From the NCBI RefSeq assembly GCF_003957295.1, contig NZ_RQPJ01000005.1, positions 244,282 through 308,281 on the forward strand: 64,000 nucleotides of DNA. Direction: 5' to 3'. A program made the translations under genes and the position numbers. Shown here in pieces: positions 18,757-28,900 of this stretch (its first letter is position 1; every line of letters begins with the position of its first letter). Under the pieces are notes generated by a model. It had not been told where the DNA came from, did no database searches, and was given only the letters and a program-made list of their open reading frames with translations. This DNA is from Arenibacter aquaticus (lineage in GTDB: Bacteria > Bacteroidota > Bacteroidia > Flavobacteriales > Flavobacteriaceae).

Positions 18757-19099
18757 TCAAGTTAAGGAATTCAATGACTATAGGGCCAAAATGAATGAAA
18801 AGATTTTGGCCGACAACAACAAGGTCATAAAAAGAATATTTAATCTGGATACCAATGCCTATTCGGCAGGGGCCTTGGATGTAAAGACCAAGGAACTATT
18901 GGGACTGGTGGCCTCGGCAGTACTTCGGTGTGACGATTGTGTAAAATACCACCTGGAAAGCTCTTATAACGAAGGGGCCACCAAGGAGGAAGTCATGGAA
19001 ACACTAAGTATAGCTACTCTTGTGGGCGGCACCATAGTAGTACCCCACCTAAGAAGGGCCTATGAATATTGGGAAGAATTGGAAAAGCAGGAAGGTTAA
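18749..19099 (+). CDS. Carboxymuconolactone decarboxylase/AhpD-like protein
   Basis: This 116-residue helical protein of the CMD family carries C61-DD-C64 in LRCDDCVKYHLES, with H68 downstream, matching the CxxC-xxxH arrangement of AhpD-like thiol oxidoreductases. It may therefore reduce peroxides or act as a thiol-disulfide relay in the cytosol rather than as a decarboxylase. Its start lies inside the end of tatC, so it is cotranscribed with the envelope genes around it. Confidence 0.85.
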   Translation: MSNQVKEFNDYRAKMNEKILADNNKVIKRIFNLDTNAYSAGALDVKTKELLGLVASAVLRCDDCVKYHLESSYNEGATKEEVMETLSIATLVGGTIVVPHLRRAYEYWEELEKQEG

Positions 19100-19164
19100 A
19101 AAAACTACAATATCTTTCTCTAAACTAATTTAAGGTTTAGTTTTGGGGTATAGCACAGGATACT

Positions 19165-19905
19165 ATGAAGTTAAGAGCAGAGAATATAATGAAGTCCTAT
19201 AGAGGGCGACAGGTGGTCAAAGGTATTTCACTGGAGGTAAACCAAGGTGAGATAGTTGGTCTTTTGGGTCCCAATGGTGCCGGAAAAACCACCTCCTTCT
19301 ATATGATTGTGGGATTGATTAAACCCAATGGCGGTAATATCTTTCTTGACCAGATGGAAATCACTAAATTTCCAATGTACAAAAGAGCCCAAAACGGTAT
19401 CGGCTATTTGGCTCAGGAGGCCTCCGTTTTTAGAAAATTGAGTATCGAAAAAAATATTCTCAGTGTTTTGCAGCTTACCAAGCTCAGTAAAAAAGAGCAA
19501 TTGATGAAAATGGAATCCCTGATTGAAGAATTTGGGCTAGGCCATATTCGCAAGAACCGAGGTGATCTATTGTCTGGGGGAGAAAGAAGAAGAACCGAAA
19601 TTGCCAGGGCATTGGCAACTGACCCCAAGTTCATTCTATTGGACGAGCCCTTTGCCGGGGTAGACCCCGTGGCAGTAGAAGATATTCAACGGATCGTAGC
19701 CCAACTTAAAAATAAAAATATCGGTATACTTATTACCGACCATAATGTTCAGGAAACATTGGCCATAACAGAGCGTTCCTATCTTATGTTTGAAGGGGGC
19801 ATCTTAAAATCTGGGATACCAGAGGATTTGGCTGCAGACGAAATGGTGCGAAAGGTATATCTTGGCCAAAATTTTGAACTTCGCAAAAAGAAATTGGATT
19901 TCTAA
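19165..19905 (+). CDS. lptB: LPS export ABC transporter ATP-binding protein LptB
   Basis: LptB powers extraction of lipopolysaccharide from the inner membrane with LptF/G. The 246-residue ATPase has Walker A ([16 protein letters not shown]), the Q-loop region [14 protein letters not shown], the signature [17 protein letters not shown] and Walker [20 protein letters not shown]. The combination [10 protein letters not shown] and [11 protein letters not shown] is characteristic of LptB. It follows the AhpD-like gene by 65 bp; together with kdsD this makes an LPS-related run. Confidence 0.92.
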   Translation: MKLRAENIMKSYRGRQVVKGISLEVNQGEIVGLLGPNGAGKTTSFYMIVGLIKPNGGNIFLDQMEITKFPMYKRAQNGIGYLAQEASVFRKLSIEKNILSVLQLTKLSKKEQLMKMESLIEEFGLGHIRKNRGDLLSGGERRRTEIARALATDPKFILLDEPFAGVDPVAVEDIQRIVAQLKNKNIGILITDHNVQETLAITERSYLMFEGGILKSGIPEDLAADEMVRKVYLGQNFELRKKKLDF

Positions 19906-19972
19906 AGGCCATACCATTCCCTTGTTCTAATAAAGAAATCACTTGCTTTAAACTTTTCACAGTCTTTTTGGA

Positions 19973-20734
19973 CTATGCCATATTTTTGGTTTTCAGCGTA
20001 TTTACCAAAGAACTAATTACATAGATAGCAATAATGGCAGGGATAGCCATAAACTTCATGGTCAAAAGCAGAACCAAACTCACTACAATAAAAACATAGC
20101 GGAGCGCATTGTCCCTAAAACCCCAATTTTTAAATTTTAAGGCAAACAAAGGTATGCGGGCATTGAGCAAATAAGTACTTAACAATGTGGTACCTATTAA
20201 AAACCACTTATTCAAGATAAGCGTATTTAAAAAATCGTTGTTATGGTATAGGAGTATAAGGGGAAAAGAGAGGATGAGCAAGGCATTGGCTGGAGTTGGC
20301 AACCCCATAAAGGAAGACACCTGATTTTCATCCAAATTAAATTTTGCCAACCTATAAGCAGATCCAAGGGTTATAAGGAACCCAAAAAAGGGCAATATAG
20401 GCAAACCCAACATATTTGACCCCGTACCCACTACAGTATCGGAATGTAAACCAATGTTCCACCCCCCACTATAGGACATACTCAATAACTGGAACATAAC
20501 AATCCCAGGAACAAGGCCACTGGTAATCATATCTGCCAAAGAATCTAGCTGAAGCCCCAATTCGCTCTTTACATCCAATAAGCGGGCAGCCAATCCGTCA
20601 AAAAAATCGAAAAAAATACCTAAAAAAACAAAGGTCGCGGCCAGCTCCAACTTGTTAAGAACAGCGAATACAGTTGCAATACATCCGCAGAGAACATTTA
20701 ACAAGGTTATAAAATTTGGAATATGGCGTTTCAT
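19973..20734 (-). CDS. pssA: CDP-diacylglycerol-serine O-phosphatidyltransferase
   Basis: The enzyme makes phosphatidylserine, the precursor of phosphatidylethanolamine. The 253-residue membrane protein contains the CDP-alcohol phosphatidyltransferase motif D-G-x2-A-R-x8-G-x3-D-x3-D in DGLAARLLDVKSELG followed by LQLDSLAD. About six to eight hydrophobic segments follow. PNFITLLNVLCGC at the N-terminus is typical of PssA. It converges on lptB with a 67-bp gap and is divergent from the DUF4105 gene. Confidence 0.92.
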   Translation of the reverse strand: MKRHIPNFITLLNVLCGCIATVFAVLNKLELAATFVFLGIFFDFFDGLAARLLDVKSELGLQLDSLADMITSGLVPGIVMFQLLSMSYSGGWNIGLHSDTVVGTGSNMLGLPILPFFGFLITLGSAYRLAKFNLDENQVSSFMGLPTPANALLILSFPLILLYHNNDFLNTLILNKWFLIGTTLLSTYLLNARIPLFALKFKNWGFRDNALRYVFIVVSLVLLLTMKFMAIPAIIAIYVISSLVNTLKTKNMA

Positions 20735-20929
20735 AGGGCATCGTTTAATGGGTTTAGCTCCAAAACAGCTGCAGCTTTATCCCGATATGGAGATGTAAAA
20801 ATACCAATTATTAAAAAATGCTGTTAAATTAAATCCCCTTTTTTATATTAGCCCGGGCTATTGTATGCTAATCCTATAAATTATTCGATATTTGCGTTGA
20901 TTTTTTTAAAGCTTGGCACCCTAAAGCAT

Positions 20930-22114
20930 ATGAGGTTAAAGATTCTTCTTACTACATTTTTTCTGAGTCTATTGTTCCTTGGCCATGCACAAGAAAGGCT
21001 GCTCTCCCCAAAAGCACAAATAAGCGTTTTAACATGTGGTTCCGGCAGCGACCTATACACCACCTTCGGACATAGTGCATTTAGAATACAAGACCCCTCA
21101 CAGGGCATTGATTGGGTATATAACTACGGGACCTTTAACTTTGACCCACCCATGTTTTATGTAGAATTTGCTATGGGAAAACTATACTACTCCTTAAGCA
21201 AACAGAGCATGCCCAATTTTTTGTATGCTTATGAATTAGAGAATAGATGGGTAAAAGAACAACTTTTAAAACTTAGCCCAGAAGAAAAAAATTCATTGTT
21301 CCACTTTTTGGAGAGGAACTACCTACCCCAGAACAGGGATTACAAATACGACTTCTTTTACAATAATTGCGCCACTAAAATTGGTGATGTTTTAAAAAAG
21401 GTACTGGGAGACAGCCTACAGTTTCATCCAGGGCATTTGGAAAAACAATATACTTTCCGCCAGCTGATCCATCAAAACCTCAACACCAATACGTGGTCCA
21501 GTTTCGGGATAGATTTGGCTTTAGGTGCCGTAATAGACAAAACGGCCACTGTAAAAGAACACATGTTCTTGCCTCAATATGTCATGGAACAATTTAATAA
21601 CACAACTTTATCGGGCAGCGACCTGGTAGAGAGGGAAAGAACAATTTTAAAACCTACAAGTCAGGACGAAGAAACTTACTTCCTTGCCTCCCCCCTCTTT
21701 TGGAACACTGCCCTGTTATTATTTGTACTCACCATTACCTATATAGACCATAAGAACAAAATACGCAGTAGGGTATTGGATTCCTTTGTTTTTTTTGTTA
21801 CCGGCCTGGCAGGCTGTTTATTGGTATTTCTTTGGTTTTTTACTGACCACACTGCAACCGTACAAAACTATAATACACTTTGGGCATTTCCTTTAAACTT
21901 AGCTATTGGATTTGTCCTCCTTAAAAAGAACAACACTCCCAGCTGGTTGCCCAAATACCTGTTATTTCTTTTGGGACTACTTGGAATTACCATAATTTTG
22001 GGTATTTTTCAAATACAAGTATTCTCCCCATTAACTATACCGCTATGGCCTATGCTAGGGGTAAGATATCTTTTTTTATGGAAGTACTTCCAGAAACGAA
22101 CAAGTTTAAAATAA
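20930..22114 (+). CDS. DUF4105 (Lnb N-terminal periplasmic domain) membrane protein
   Basis: From the ATG at 20930 the protein is 394 residues with a clean signal peptide (MRLKILLTTFFLSLLFLGHA); a TTG start at 20861 would bury it. The DUF4105 domain spans residues about 25-200, with LLTCGSGSD-like and TTFGHSAFRIQD stretches, YNYGTFNF and FFYNNCATKIGDVL, a Cys/His pattern reminiscent of papain-fold NlpC-like enzymes. Four hydrophobic segments form the C-terminal 130 residues. Function is unknown; a periplasmic amidase or transacylase role is a guess. It lies 8 bp before the ABC-F gene. Confidence 0.8.
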   Translation: MRLKILLTTFFLSLLFLGHAQERLLSPKAQISVLTCGSGSDLYTTFGHSAFRIQDPSQGIDWVYNYGTFNFDPPMFYVEFAMGKLYYSLSKQSMPNFLYAYELENRWVKEQLLKLSPEEKNSLFHFLERNYLPQNRDYKYDFFYNNCATKIGDVLKKVLGDSLQFHPGHLEKQYTFRQLIHQNLNTNTWSSFGIDLALGAVIDKTATVKEHMFLPQYVMEQFNNTTLSGSDLVERERTILKPTSQDEETYFLASPLFWNTALLLFVLTITYIDHKNKIRSRVLDSFVFFVTGLAGCLLVFLWFFTDHTATVQNYNTLWAFPLNLAIGFVLLKKNNTPSWLPKYLLFLLGLLGITIILGIFQIQVFSPLTIPLWPMLGVRYLFLWKYFQKRTSLK

Positions 22115-22122
22115 GACCTTAA

Positions 22123-24003
22123 ATGAACCTACTTACTGTAGAAAACATATCCAAATCCTTTGGTGAATTATCACTGTTCGCCAATATATCCTTTGGCATC
22201 AACAAAGACCAAAAGATAGCCCTTATTGCCAAAAATGGCAGTGGCAAAACTTCCATCTTAAATATCCTCTCGGGTAAGGATACGGCAGATAGCGGACAAA
22301 TAAACTCCCGCAAAGGCATTAGAATATCTTTTTTGGAACAAGAGCCGGACTTAAATCAAAACCTTAGTATAGAAGAAACCATATTTGCTTCGGACAATGA
22401 AGTGCTCAAGGTTATTCAAAACTATGAGCATGCCCTATTAAATCCAGAGGACGAAAAAGCTTATCAAAAGGCTTTTGAAGCCATGGAACGATATGACGCT
22501 TGGGATTTTGAAACCCAGTACAAGCAAATACTGTTCCGATTAAAATTGGACGATCTAAACGTTAAGGTCGGACTGCTCTCTGGGGGACAAAAGAAGCGAT
22601 TGGCCTTGGCAAATGCCTTGATCAACCGCCCAGACCTCCTTGTATTGGACGAACCTACCAACCACTTGGACCTAGAAATGATAGAATGGCTGGAACAGTA
22701 TTTTGCAAAGGAAAACATGACCCTGTTCATGGTGACCCATGATAGATACTTCTTGGAGCGCGTATGTAATGAGATTATTGAACTGGACAATGGACAGCTG
22801 TACTCCTACAAAGGAAATTACTCCTACTACCTAGAAAAGAAAGAGGCCCGCTTGGCACAGGAGGCGGTAGAACAGCACAAATCCAAGATACTTTTTAAGA
22901 AGGAACTGGATTGGATGAGAAAACAACCCAAGGCCAGAACCACAAAATCAAAGTCCAGGATAGACGATTTTCACACTATAAAGGAAAAGGCCAACCAACG
23001 AAGAAAAGAACACGAGGTTCAGCTAGAAATCAATATGGAACGGATGGGCAGCAAAATTGTTGAGCTCCATAAAATTTCCAAATCCTACCCTAACAAGCCT
23101 ATTCTGGATAAATTTGAATATAACTTTTTAAAGGGCGAACGTATTGGGATCATAGGAAAAAACGGTACCGGGAAATCTACCTTTCTCAATATATTGACCG
23201 GAGCCACTAAACCGGATAGTGGTAAAGTGGTCATTGGCGAAACCATAAAATTTGGGTATTACACTCAAAAAGGGATAACCCCAAAAGAGGGGCAAAAAGT
23301 AATTGATGTAATACGCGAATTTGGGGATTACATACCCCTTATGAAGGGGAAACAAATATCTGCCCAGCAATTACTGGAACGCTTTCTTTTTGATCGCAAA
23401 AAACAATATGATTACGTTGAAAAATTGAGTGGAGGGGAGCGTAAGCGCCTTTACCTATGTACGGTATTGATCCAAAATCCCAACTTTTTGATCTTGGATG
23501 AACCTACAAACGACCTGGATATAGTTACCCTAAATGTACTGGAAAGCTTTCTGCTAGATTTCCCTGGTTGTCTTATAGTAGTGTCCCACGACCGTTATTT
23601 TATGGATAAGATCGTAGATCATCTTTTTGTTTTTAGAGGAAACGCCGAAATTGAGGATTTCCCAGGAAATTACTCCGATTACCGCACCTATGAGGATAGT
23701 AACATACAAGAGAGTCGCGCTTTAAAAGAGAAGAATAACGAAACAAAAAACACTAAGAATACTTGGAAAGAGGAGGAAACAGGCAAAAAGCTCTCCTTTT
23801 TGGAACAGAAAGAGTACAAACAACTGGAAAAAGAAATTCAAAAACTGGAAACCAAAAAAGAAGAGCTGCAGAACAAGTTTACGGACACCTCCCTATCCGG
23901 TGACGATATTGCCAAGTTGTCTATAGAACTAAAAGAAATTACAAACGCCATAGAAGAAAAAACAGAACGCTGGTTTGAGCTTTCCATGGCAATGGACGAC
24001 TAG
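22123..24003 (+). CDS. ABC-F family ATPase (Uup-like)
   Basis: This soluble 626-residue protein has two ABC ATPase domains joined by a charged linker. Walker A sites are AKNGSGKTSILN and GKNGTGKSTFLN; signatures are LLSGGQKKRLALANAL and KLSGGERKRLYLCTVL; Walker B sites are LLVLDEPTNHLD and FLILDEPTNDLD. The C-terminal coiled-coil (residues about 545-620, Lys/Glu-rich) is the Uup-type extension. ABC-F proteins act on ribosomes or branched DNA. There are no membrane segments. Eight bases separate it from the DUF4105 gene. Confidence 0.9.
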   Translation: MNLLTVENISKSFGELSLFANISFGINKDQKIALIAKNGSGKTSILNILSGKDTADSGQINSRKGIRISFLEQEPDLNQNLSIEETIFASDNEVLKVIQNYEHALLNPEDEKAYQKAFEAMERYDAWDFETQYKQILFRLKLDDLNVKVGLLSGGQKKRLALANALINRPDLLVLDEPTNHLDLEMIEWLEQYFAKENMTLFMVTHDRYFLERVCNEIIELDNGQLYSYKGNYSYYLEKKEARLAQEAVEQHKSKILFKKELDWMRKQPKARTTKSKSRIDDFHTIKEKANQRRKEHEVQLEINMERMGSKIVELHKISKSYPNKPILDKFEYNFLKGERIGIIGKNGTGKSTFLNILTGATKPDSGKVVIGETIKFGYYTQKGITPKEGQKVIDVIREFGDYIPLMKGKQISAQQLLERFLFDRKKQYDYVEKLSGGERKRLYLCTVLIQNPNFLILDEPTNDLDIVTLNVLESFLLDFPGCLIVVSHDRYFMDKIVDHLFVFRGNAEIEDFPGNYSDYRTYEDSNIQESRALKEKNNETKNTKNTWKEEETGKKLSFLEQKEYKQLEKEIQKLETKKEELQNKFTDTSLSGDDIAKLSIELKEITNAIEEKTERWFELSMAMDD

Positions 24004-24025
24004 TCTCAACAAAATTTAGGCACAC

Positions 24026-24532
24026 ATGTTCTATCGATTTTTTTCCCTCCTCAACTTTTGGGTTACAGCTACCAATCAGCATGGGGTACACTCGCCTTTT
24101 GTATACAAATTTGTCACCAAATGCCTGTATTCCCCACCTAGTTTTACTTCCAACAAGTCCTTGAACACCTTATTAAAAACCATTTTATACTTTAAAAAAA
24201 ACAGCATACAGTTAGTAACCAATGATACCGACTTACCTAGGGCCATTAAAAAAAAAGTTAGGGATATAGAACTGTGCAGTACGTCCAGCGAAATACTTTA
24301 TCTGGAAAATTTGGACAAAGAGACCATAATGCATTTTATAGTTAAAAACAATGCACTAAACAACAACAGCATAGTTTATGTACACAACTTGTACAAAAAC
24401 AAAGCCACCTATAATCAATGGAAAGTCATCAAAAATCTGGAAAAAGTAAGGGTCACCATAGATATGTTTTACGGAGGCCTGGTGTTTTTTAGAAAGGAGC
24501 AGGTGAAGGAACATTTTAAAATCCGGATTTAA
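24026..24532 (+). CDS. Shrunken methyltransferase-like protein lacking the SAM-binding loop
   Basis: The 168-residue protein starts with a stretch (TNQHGVHSPFVYKFVTKCLY) and ends with another (VRVTIDMFYGGLVFFRKEQVKEHF) that I associate with the two ends of a roughly 250-residue Bacteroidota class I methyltransferase-like family. Between them the glycine-rich SAM-binding motif (E-x-G-x-G/S-x-G) is missing and the middle is short and Asn/Lys-rich (LYFKKNSIQLVTNDTDLP). It is probably a degenerate but still open paralogue, or a non-enzymatic derivative. Gene start follows the ABC-F stop by 22 bp. Confidence 0.6.
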   Translation: MFYRFFSLLNFWVTATNQHGVHSPFVYKFVTKCLYSPPSFTSNKSLNTLLKTILYFKKNSIQLVTNDTDLPRAIKKKVRDIELCSTSSEILYLENLDKETIMHFIVKNNALNNNSIVYVHNLYKNKATYNQWKVIKNLEKVRVTIDMFYGGLVFFRKEQVKEHFKIRI

Positions 24533-24585
24533 TCCCGTATTTTTAAGGTAGGTAAAAGAAAAACCATAAAAATTAAAATTGGTCA

Positions 24586-24738
24586 ATGGACTATATTATT
24601 TACATTGTACTTGCTATTCTAGGCGTTATTTACTTTATTGGACAGGGATTTGCTAAAAAGAAATCTAGGGAAAGAAAGTCTAGGCGATTCATGGAAGATT
24701 ACCAAAAAAAGGAAAGTAAGGAGACATCGGACCAATAA
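24586..24738 (+). CDS. 50-residue single-pass membrane protein
   Basis: An ATG frame of 51 codons encodes MDYIIYIVLAILGVIYFIGQ, a membrane helix, then a strongly basic and charged tail (GFAKKKSRERKSRRFMEDYQ and onward to TSDQ). The clear split between hydrophobic and charged halves, intact frame and position 53 bp after the preceding gene support a real small membrane protein with a cytosolic tail. Function is unknown. Confidence 0.6.
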   Translation: MDYIIYIVLAILGVIYFIGQGFAKKKSRERKSRRFMEDYQKKESKETSDQ

Positions 24739-24851
24739 AGTCCTTTGAATGGGTCTCAACAGTTACCCCCCCTTATGGGTCGGTTGCCTTGACCCATCTT
24801 TTAAAAGTACACGTAAACAAGCTCCATAATATAATAATTACCCTGACATTA

Positions 24852-25430
24852 ATGAAAATATATACGAAAACAGGTGATGATGGCACTACCGGGCTGTTTG
24901 GAGGCACACGTGTACCCAAGCATCATATAAGGATAGAAAGCTATGGAACCTTGGACGAGCTTAATTCATGGATAGGACTTATCCGGGACCAGAACATTGA
25001 CGAACGCTCAAGAAAGGTTTTGTTGAACATTCAGGACCGTTTATTTACAGCTGGGGCATTGTTGGCCATTGACCCTAAAAAAGAAAAGTTAAAAAATGGC
25101 AAGGATCGTTTAAACATACCCAAAATCAACATGGGTGATATTGAACAGTTGGAAAGCGAAATTGACCATATGGAGGAGGGTTTGGCGCCTATGACCCATT
25201 TTGTACTGCCTGGGGGGCACACCACCGTGTCATATTGTCACATTGCGCGTACTATATGCCGCAGAGCCGAGCGAATGGCAGCCCAACTTAATGAACTGGA
25301 GCCTGTAGATCCTATAATTTTATCATATATCAACAGGCTTTCTGATTTCTTATTTGTATTGGCACGAAAATTGTCCCATATTTATAAGGTAGAAGAAATG
25401 AAGTGGGTTCCTGAGAAAGGGAACCAATAA
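24852..25430 (+). CDS. Cob(I)alamin adenosyltransferase, PduO type
   Basis: The enzyme transfers adenosyl from ATP to cob(I)alamin, giving the coenzyme of methylmalonyl-CoA mutase. Using the ATG at 24852 the protein is 192 residues and begins MKIYTKTGDDGTTGLFGGTR, the ATP-binding N-terminus of the PduO family. RICRRAERMAAQL-type residues (CRRAERMA) and YINRLSDFLFVLAR are the conserved C-terminal motifs. A TTG start at 24789 would add 21 unconserved residues. Its likely client, the mutase, is 14 kb downstream. Confidence 0.93.
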   Translation: MKIYTKTGDDGTTGLFGGTRVPKHHIRIESYGTLDELNSWIGLIRDQNIDERSRKVLLNIQDRLFTAGALLAIDPKKEKLKNGKDRLNIPKINMGDIEQLESEIDHMEEGLAPMTHFVLPGGHTTVSYCHIARTICRRAERMAAQLNELEPVDPIILSYINRLSDFLFVLARKLSHIYKVEEMKWVPEKGNQ

Positions 25431-25506
25431 ATTGCTTAATTCTTCGTTATCAAATTATTAAAGCCTAAAAAACAGCATATAATAGTTGAATTTTATTAGA
25501 AAAAAC

Positions 25507-25536
25507 TTGGCTATTTCAGTTTAAAAATTACTTTTG
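25507..25536 (+). promoter_or_regulatory. Promoter of the DUF2795 gene
   Basis: TTG (25507-25509), a 19-bp spacer and TACTTTTG (25529-25536) match the Bacteroidetes -33/-7 promoter, 27 bp before the ATG. Confidence 0.75.
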
Positions 25537-25562
25537 CAAAATATTAAAAACAATTAATTACG

Positions 25563-25787
25563 ATGTATTGGACATTAGAATTAGCATCCTACCTTAGTGA
25601 TGCGCCCTGGCCCGCCACAAAAGACGAATTGATAGATTACTCTATTAGAACCGGTGCACCTTTGGAAGTTGTGGAAAATCTACAATCCATGGAGGAAGAA
25701 GGCGGGGAAATATATGAATCTATTGAAGAGATTTGGCCAGACTATCCTACCGAAGAGGACTATCTTTGGAACGAGGATGAGTATTAA
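25563..25787 (+). CDS. DUF2795 domain protein
   Basis: The 74-residue acidic protein has the compact DUF2795 pattern: YWTLELASYLSDAPWPATKD, LIDYSIRTGAPLEVVENLQ and IEEIWPDYPTEEDYLWNEDEY. It is cytosolic with no catalytic motif. It has its own promoter and terminator, so it is a monocistronic unit just before secA. Function is unknown. Confidence 0.85.
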   Translation: MYWTLELASYLSDAPWPATKDELIDYSIRTGAPLEVVENLQSMEEEGGEIYESIEEIWPDYPTEEDYLWNEDEY

Positions 25788-25807
25788 AATATTAACGGAA
25801 TTTCAAC

Positions 25808-25836
25808 AAAAAAGTCTCATATGAGGCTTTTTTTTT
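25808..25836 (+). terminator. Rho-independent terminator after the DUF2795 gene
   Basis: AAAAGTCTCAT pairs with ATGAGGCTTTT (one G-U pair) and is followed by a run of T residues. It separates the DUF2795 unit from secA. Confidence 0.8.
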
Positions 25837-25839
25837 ACG

Positions 25840-25847
25840 TAATTTTG
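25840..25847 (+). promoter_or_regulatory. Candidate -7 element for secA (TAATTTTG)
   Basis: TAATTTTG follows the terminator directly, 112 bp before the secA ATG. There is no TTG at 17-23 bp upstream, because the terminator T-run occupies that place. Confidence 0.4.
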
Positions 25848-25959
25848 ACTTTGGTAAATCCAATACCAAAAGACAATATAACACTGCTCCTAACATCCGT
25901 TAGGGCATATACGTACTTTATGGCCTAAACACGGTCATTTATAAACAACAGAAAACATT

Positions 25960-28900
25960 ATGAGTTTTTTAAATTCGGTATTAAAGGTATTTGTAGGGGA
26001 CAAATCCAAGAAAGATGTTAAGATCCTTCAGCCTTTGGTAAATCAAATAAAATCTTTTGAAGCGGAACTGGAAAAATTAAGTCATGACGAGCTTAGGGCC
26101 AAAACCTCTTTTTTCAAGAATAAAATAAAGGAAGACTGCAAGGCCATCAACGACAAAATAGAGGAGTTGCTGAATGAGGTAAAGACGTCTACCGATATAG
26201 ATAAGAATGAAGATATTTATGCGGAAATAGACAAATTAAAAGAGGAGGCATACACCATTTCAGAAAAGGCCCTGTCCGAAATGCTACCAGAGGCATTTGC
26301 CGTGGTAAAGGAAACAGCTAAGCGTTTTGCCAATAATGAAACCCTAAGTGTTACAGCCACTGAAAACGACAGATTACTTTCGGGCAGCAAAGATTATGTT
26401 AGCTTGGATGGGGATAATGCTATTTGGAAGAACTCTTGGGACGCAGCCGGAAAACAAGTTACTTGGGACATGGTACATTACGATGTACAGTTAATTGGAG
26501 GTATTGCACTCCACCAAGGAAAAATTGCAGAAATGCAAACTGGGGAAGGAAAAACCTTGGTAGCTACCCTACCTCTTTATTTAAATGCCCTTACCGGCAA
26601 CGGGGCGCATTTGGTAACTGTGAACGACTATTTGGCCAAGAGGGATAGTGCCTGGATGGCACCTATTTTTGAATTTCACGGCCTCTCGGTAGATTGTATA
26701 GACAAGCACCAACCCAATTCTGATGGGCGAAGGGCCGCCTATAATGCTGATATCACCTATGGCACCAATAACGAATTTGGCTTTGATTACCTGCGGGACA
26801 ATATGGCCCACACCCCAACAGACCTTGTACAAAGGCCACATAATTACGCCATAGTGGATGAGGTAGATTCAGTTCTTGTAGATGATGCACGTACCCCACT
26901 TATCATTTCTGGACCGGTACCCGAGGGGGACCGTCATGAGTTTAACGAGCTTAAACCCAAGGTGGGAGACATTGTAAACAAACAACGCGCTTACCTTACC
27001 GGTGTACTGGCCGAGGCCAAAAGACTTATCAAGGAAGGGGACACCAAAGAGGGCGCCTTTTTATTGCTAAGAGTTCACAGGGGACTTCCCAAAAACAAGG
27101 CATTGATAAAGTTTCTTAGTGAAGAGGGCGTAAAACAATTGCTCCAAAAGACCGAAAACTTCTATATGCAGGACAACAACCGGGAAATGCCCAAGGTTGA
27201 TGAGGATCTATGGTTTGTAATAGATGAGAAAAACAATCAAATAGAACTTACTGAAAAGGGTGTGGAATATCTTTCCGGCGATGGCGAAAAGGACTTTTTT
27301 GTAATGCCTGATATCGGCAGTGAGATAGCCAAAATTGAAAATCAAGAGTTGGAAATTAACAAGGAAGCCGAATTAAAGGAGGAATTGTTTAAGGATTTTG
27401 CCATTAAAAGTGAGCGTATCCATACCATGAACCAACTTTTAAAAGCCTATACCCTTTTTGAAAAGGATGTAGAGTACGTGGTGATGGACAACAAGGTGAT
27501 GATCGTGGACGAACAAACGGGCCGTATCATGGATGGTCGTCGCTATTCAGACGGACTACACCAGGCTATAGAGGCCAAGGAAAATGTAAAGATCGAGGCC
27601 ATGACCCAGACCTTTGCCACCGTTACCTTGCAGAACTACTTTAGAATGTATAGCAAACTGGCAGGGATGACAGGTACAGCTATTACCGAGGCCGGGGAAT
27701 TCTGGGAAATCTATAAGTTGGACGTGATGGAAATCCCGACCAACAGACCTATTGCCCGTGATGATAGGCAGGACCTAATTTATAAGACTAAACGGGAAAA
27801 GTATAATGCCATCATAGACGAGGTTACCAAAATATCTAAATCCGGAAGACCGGTACTTATTGGTACCACCTCGGTAGAGATATCGGAATTGCTTTCGCGA
27901 ATGCTGACTATTAGGAAGGTTCCGCACAATGTTCTTAATGCCAAATTACACAAAAAAGAAGCCGATATCGTGGCCGAAGCCGGTAATGCAGGGGTGGTGA
28001 CCATAGCCACCAACATGGCCGGTCGTGGAACGGATATTAAACTTAGTCCGGAAGTAAAAGAAGCTGGCGGACTGGCAATTATTGGTACGGAAAGACACGA
28101 TTCCAGAAGGGTAGACAGACAGTTAAGAGGACGTTCAGGGCGACAAGGAGACCCTGGTAGCTCACAATTCTACGTTTCCCTAGAAGACAATTTAATGCGA
28201 TTGTTCGGGTCGGACAGAGTTGCCAAAATGATGGATAAAATGGGACTGGAAGATGGTGAGGTCATACAACATTCCATGATGACCAAATCTATTGAAAGAG
28301 CACAGAAAAAAGTAGAGGAAAACAATTTTGGTGTACGTAAAAGGTTATTGGAGTATGATGATGTAATGAACGCCCAACGGGAAGTGGTCTACAAAAGAAG
28401 ACGCCATGCCCTGCAAGGAGAACGTCTTAAGTTGGACATAGCCAATATGATCTACGATACCTGTGAGGTAATTGTGGAGACCAACAAAGCTGCCAGCGAC
28501 TACAAAAACTTCGAATTTGAACTGATCAAATATTTTTCCATCACCTCCCCTATAAGCGAGGAAGAATTCTCCAAAATGGGGGTACAGGAAATGGCCAATG
28601 TTATTTATAAAACGGCCTTTTCCCATTACAAGGACAAGATGGAACGAAATGCCGCAACGGCATTCCCCGTTATTAAAAAGGTGTATGAAGACAGCGAAAA
28701 TAAATTTGAAAGAATTGTTGTACCTTTTACAGACGGAATAAAATCACTTAATGTGGTTACCAATCTTCAAGATGCGTATGAAACCAACGGTAAGCAACTG
28801 GTAACGGATTTTGAGAAAAATATTTCCTTGGCAATCATTGATGATTCATGGAAAACCCATTTAAGAAAAATGGACGAACTGAAGCAATCTGTTCAATTGG

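Noticed and set aside
24906-24913. ACACGTGT as a half-parS site
   Set aside because: It is an 8-bp palindrome inside the adenosyltransferase gene with no matching flanks.
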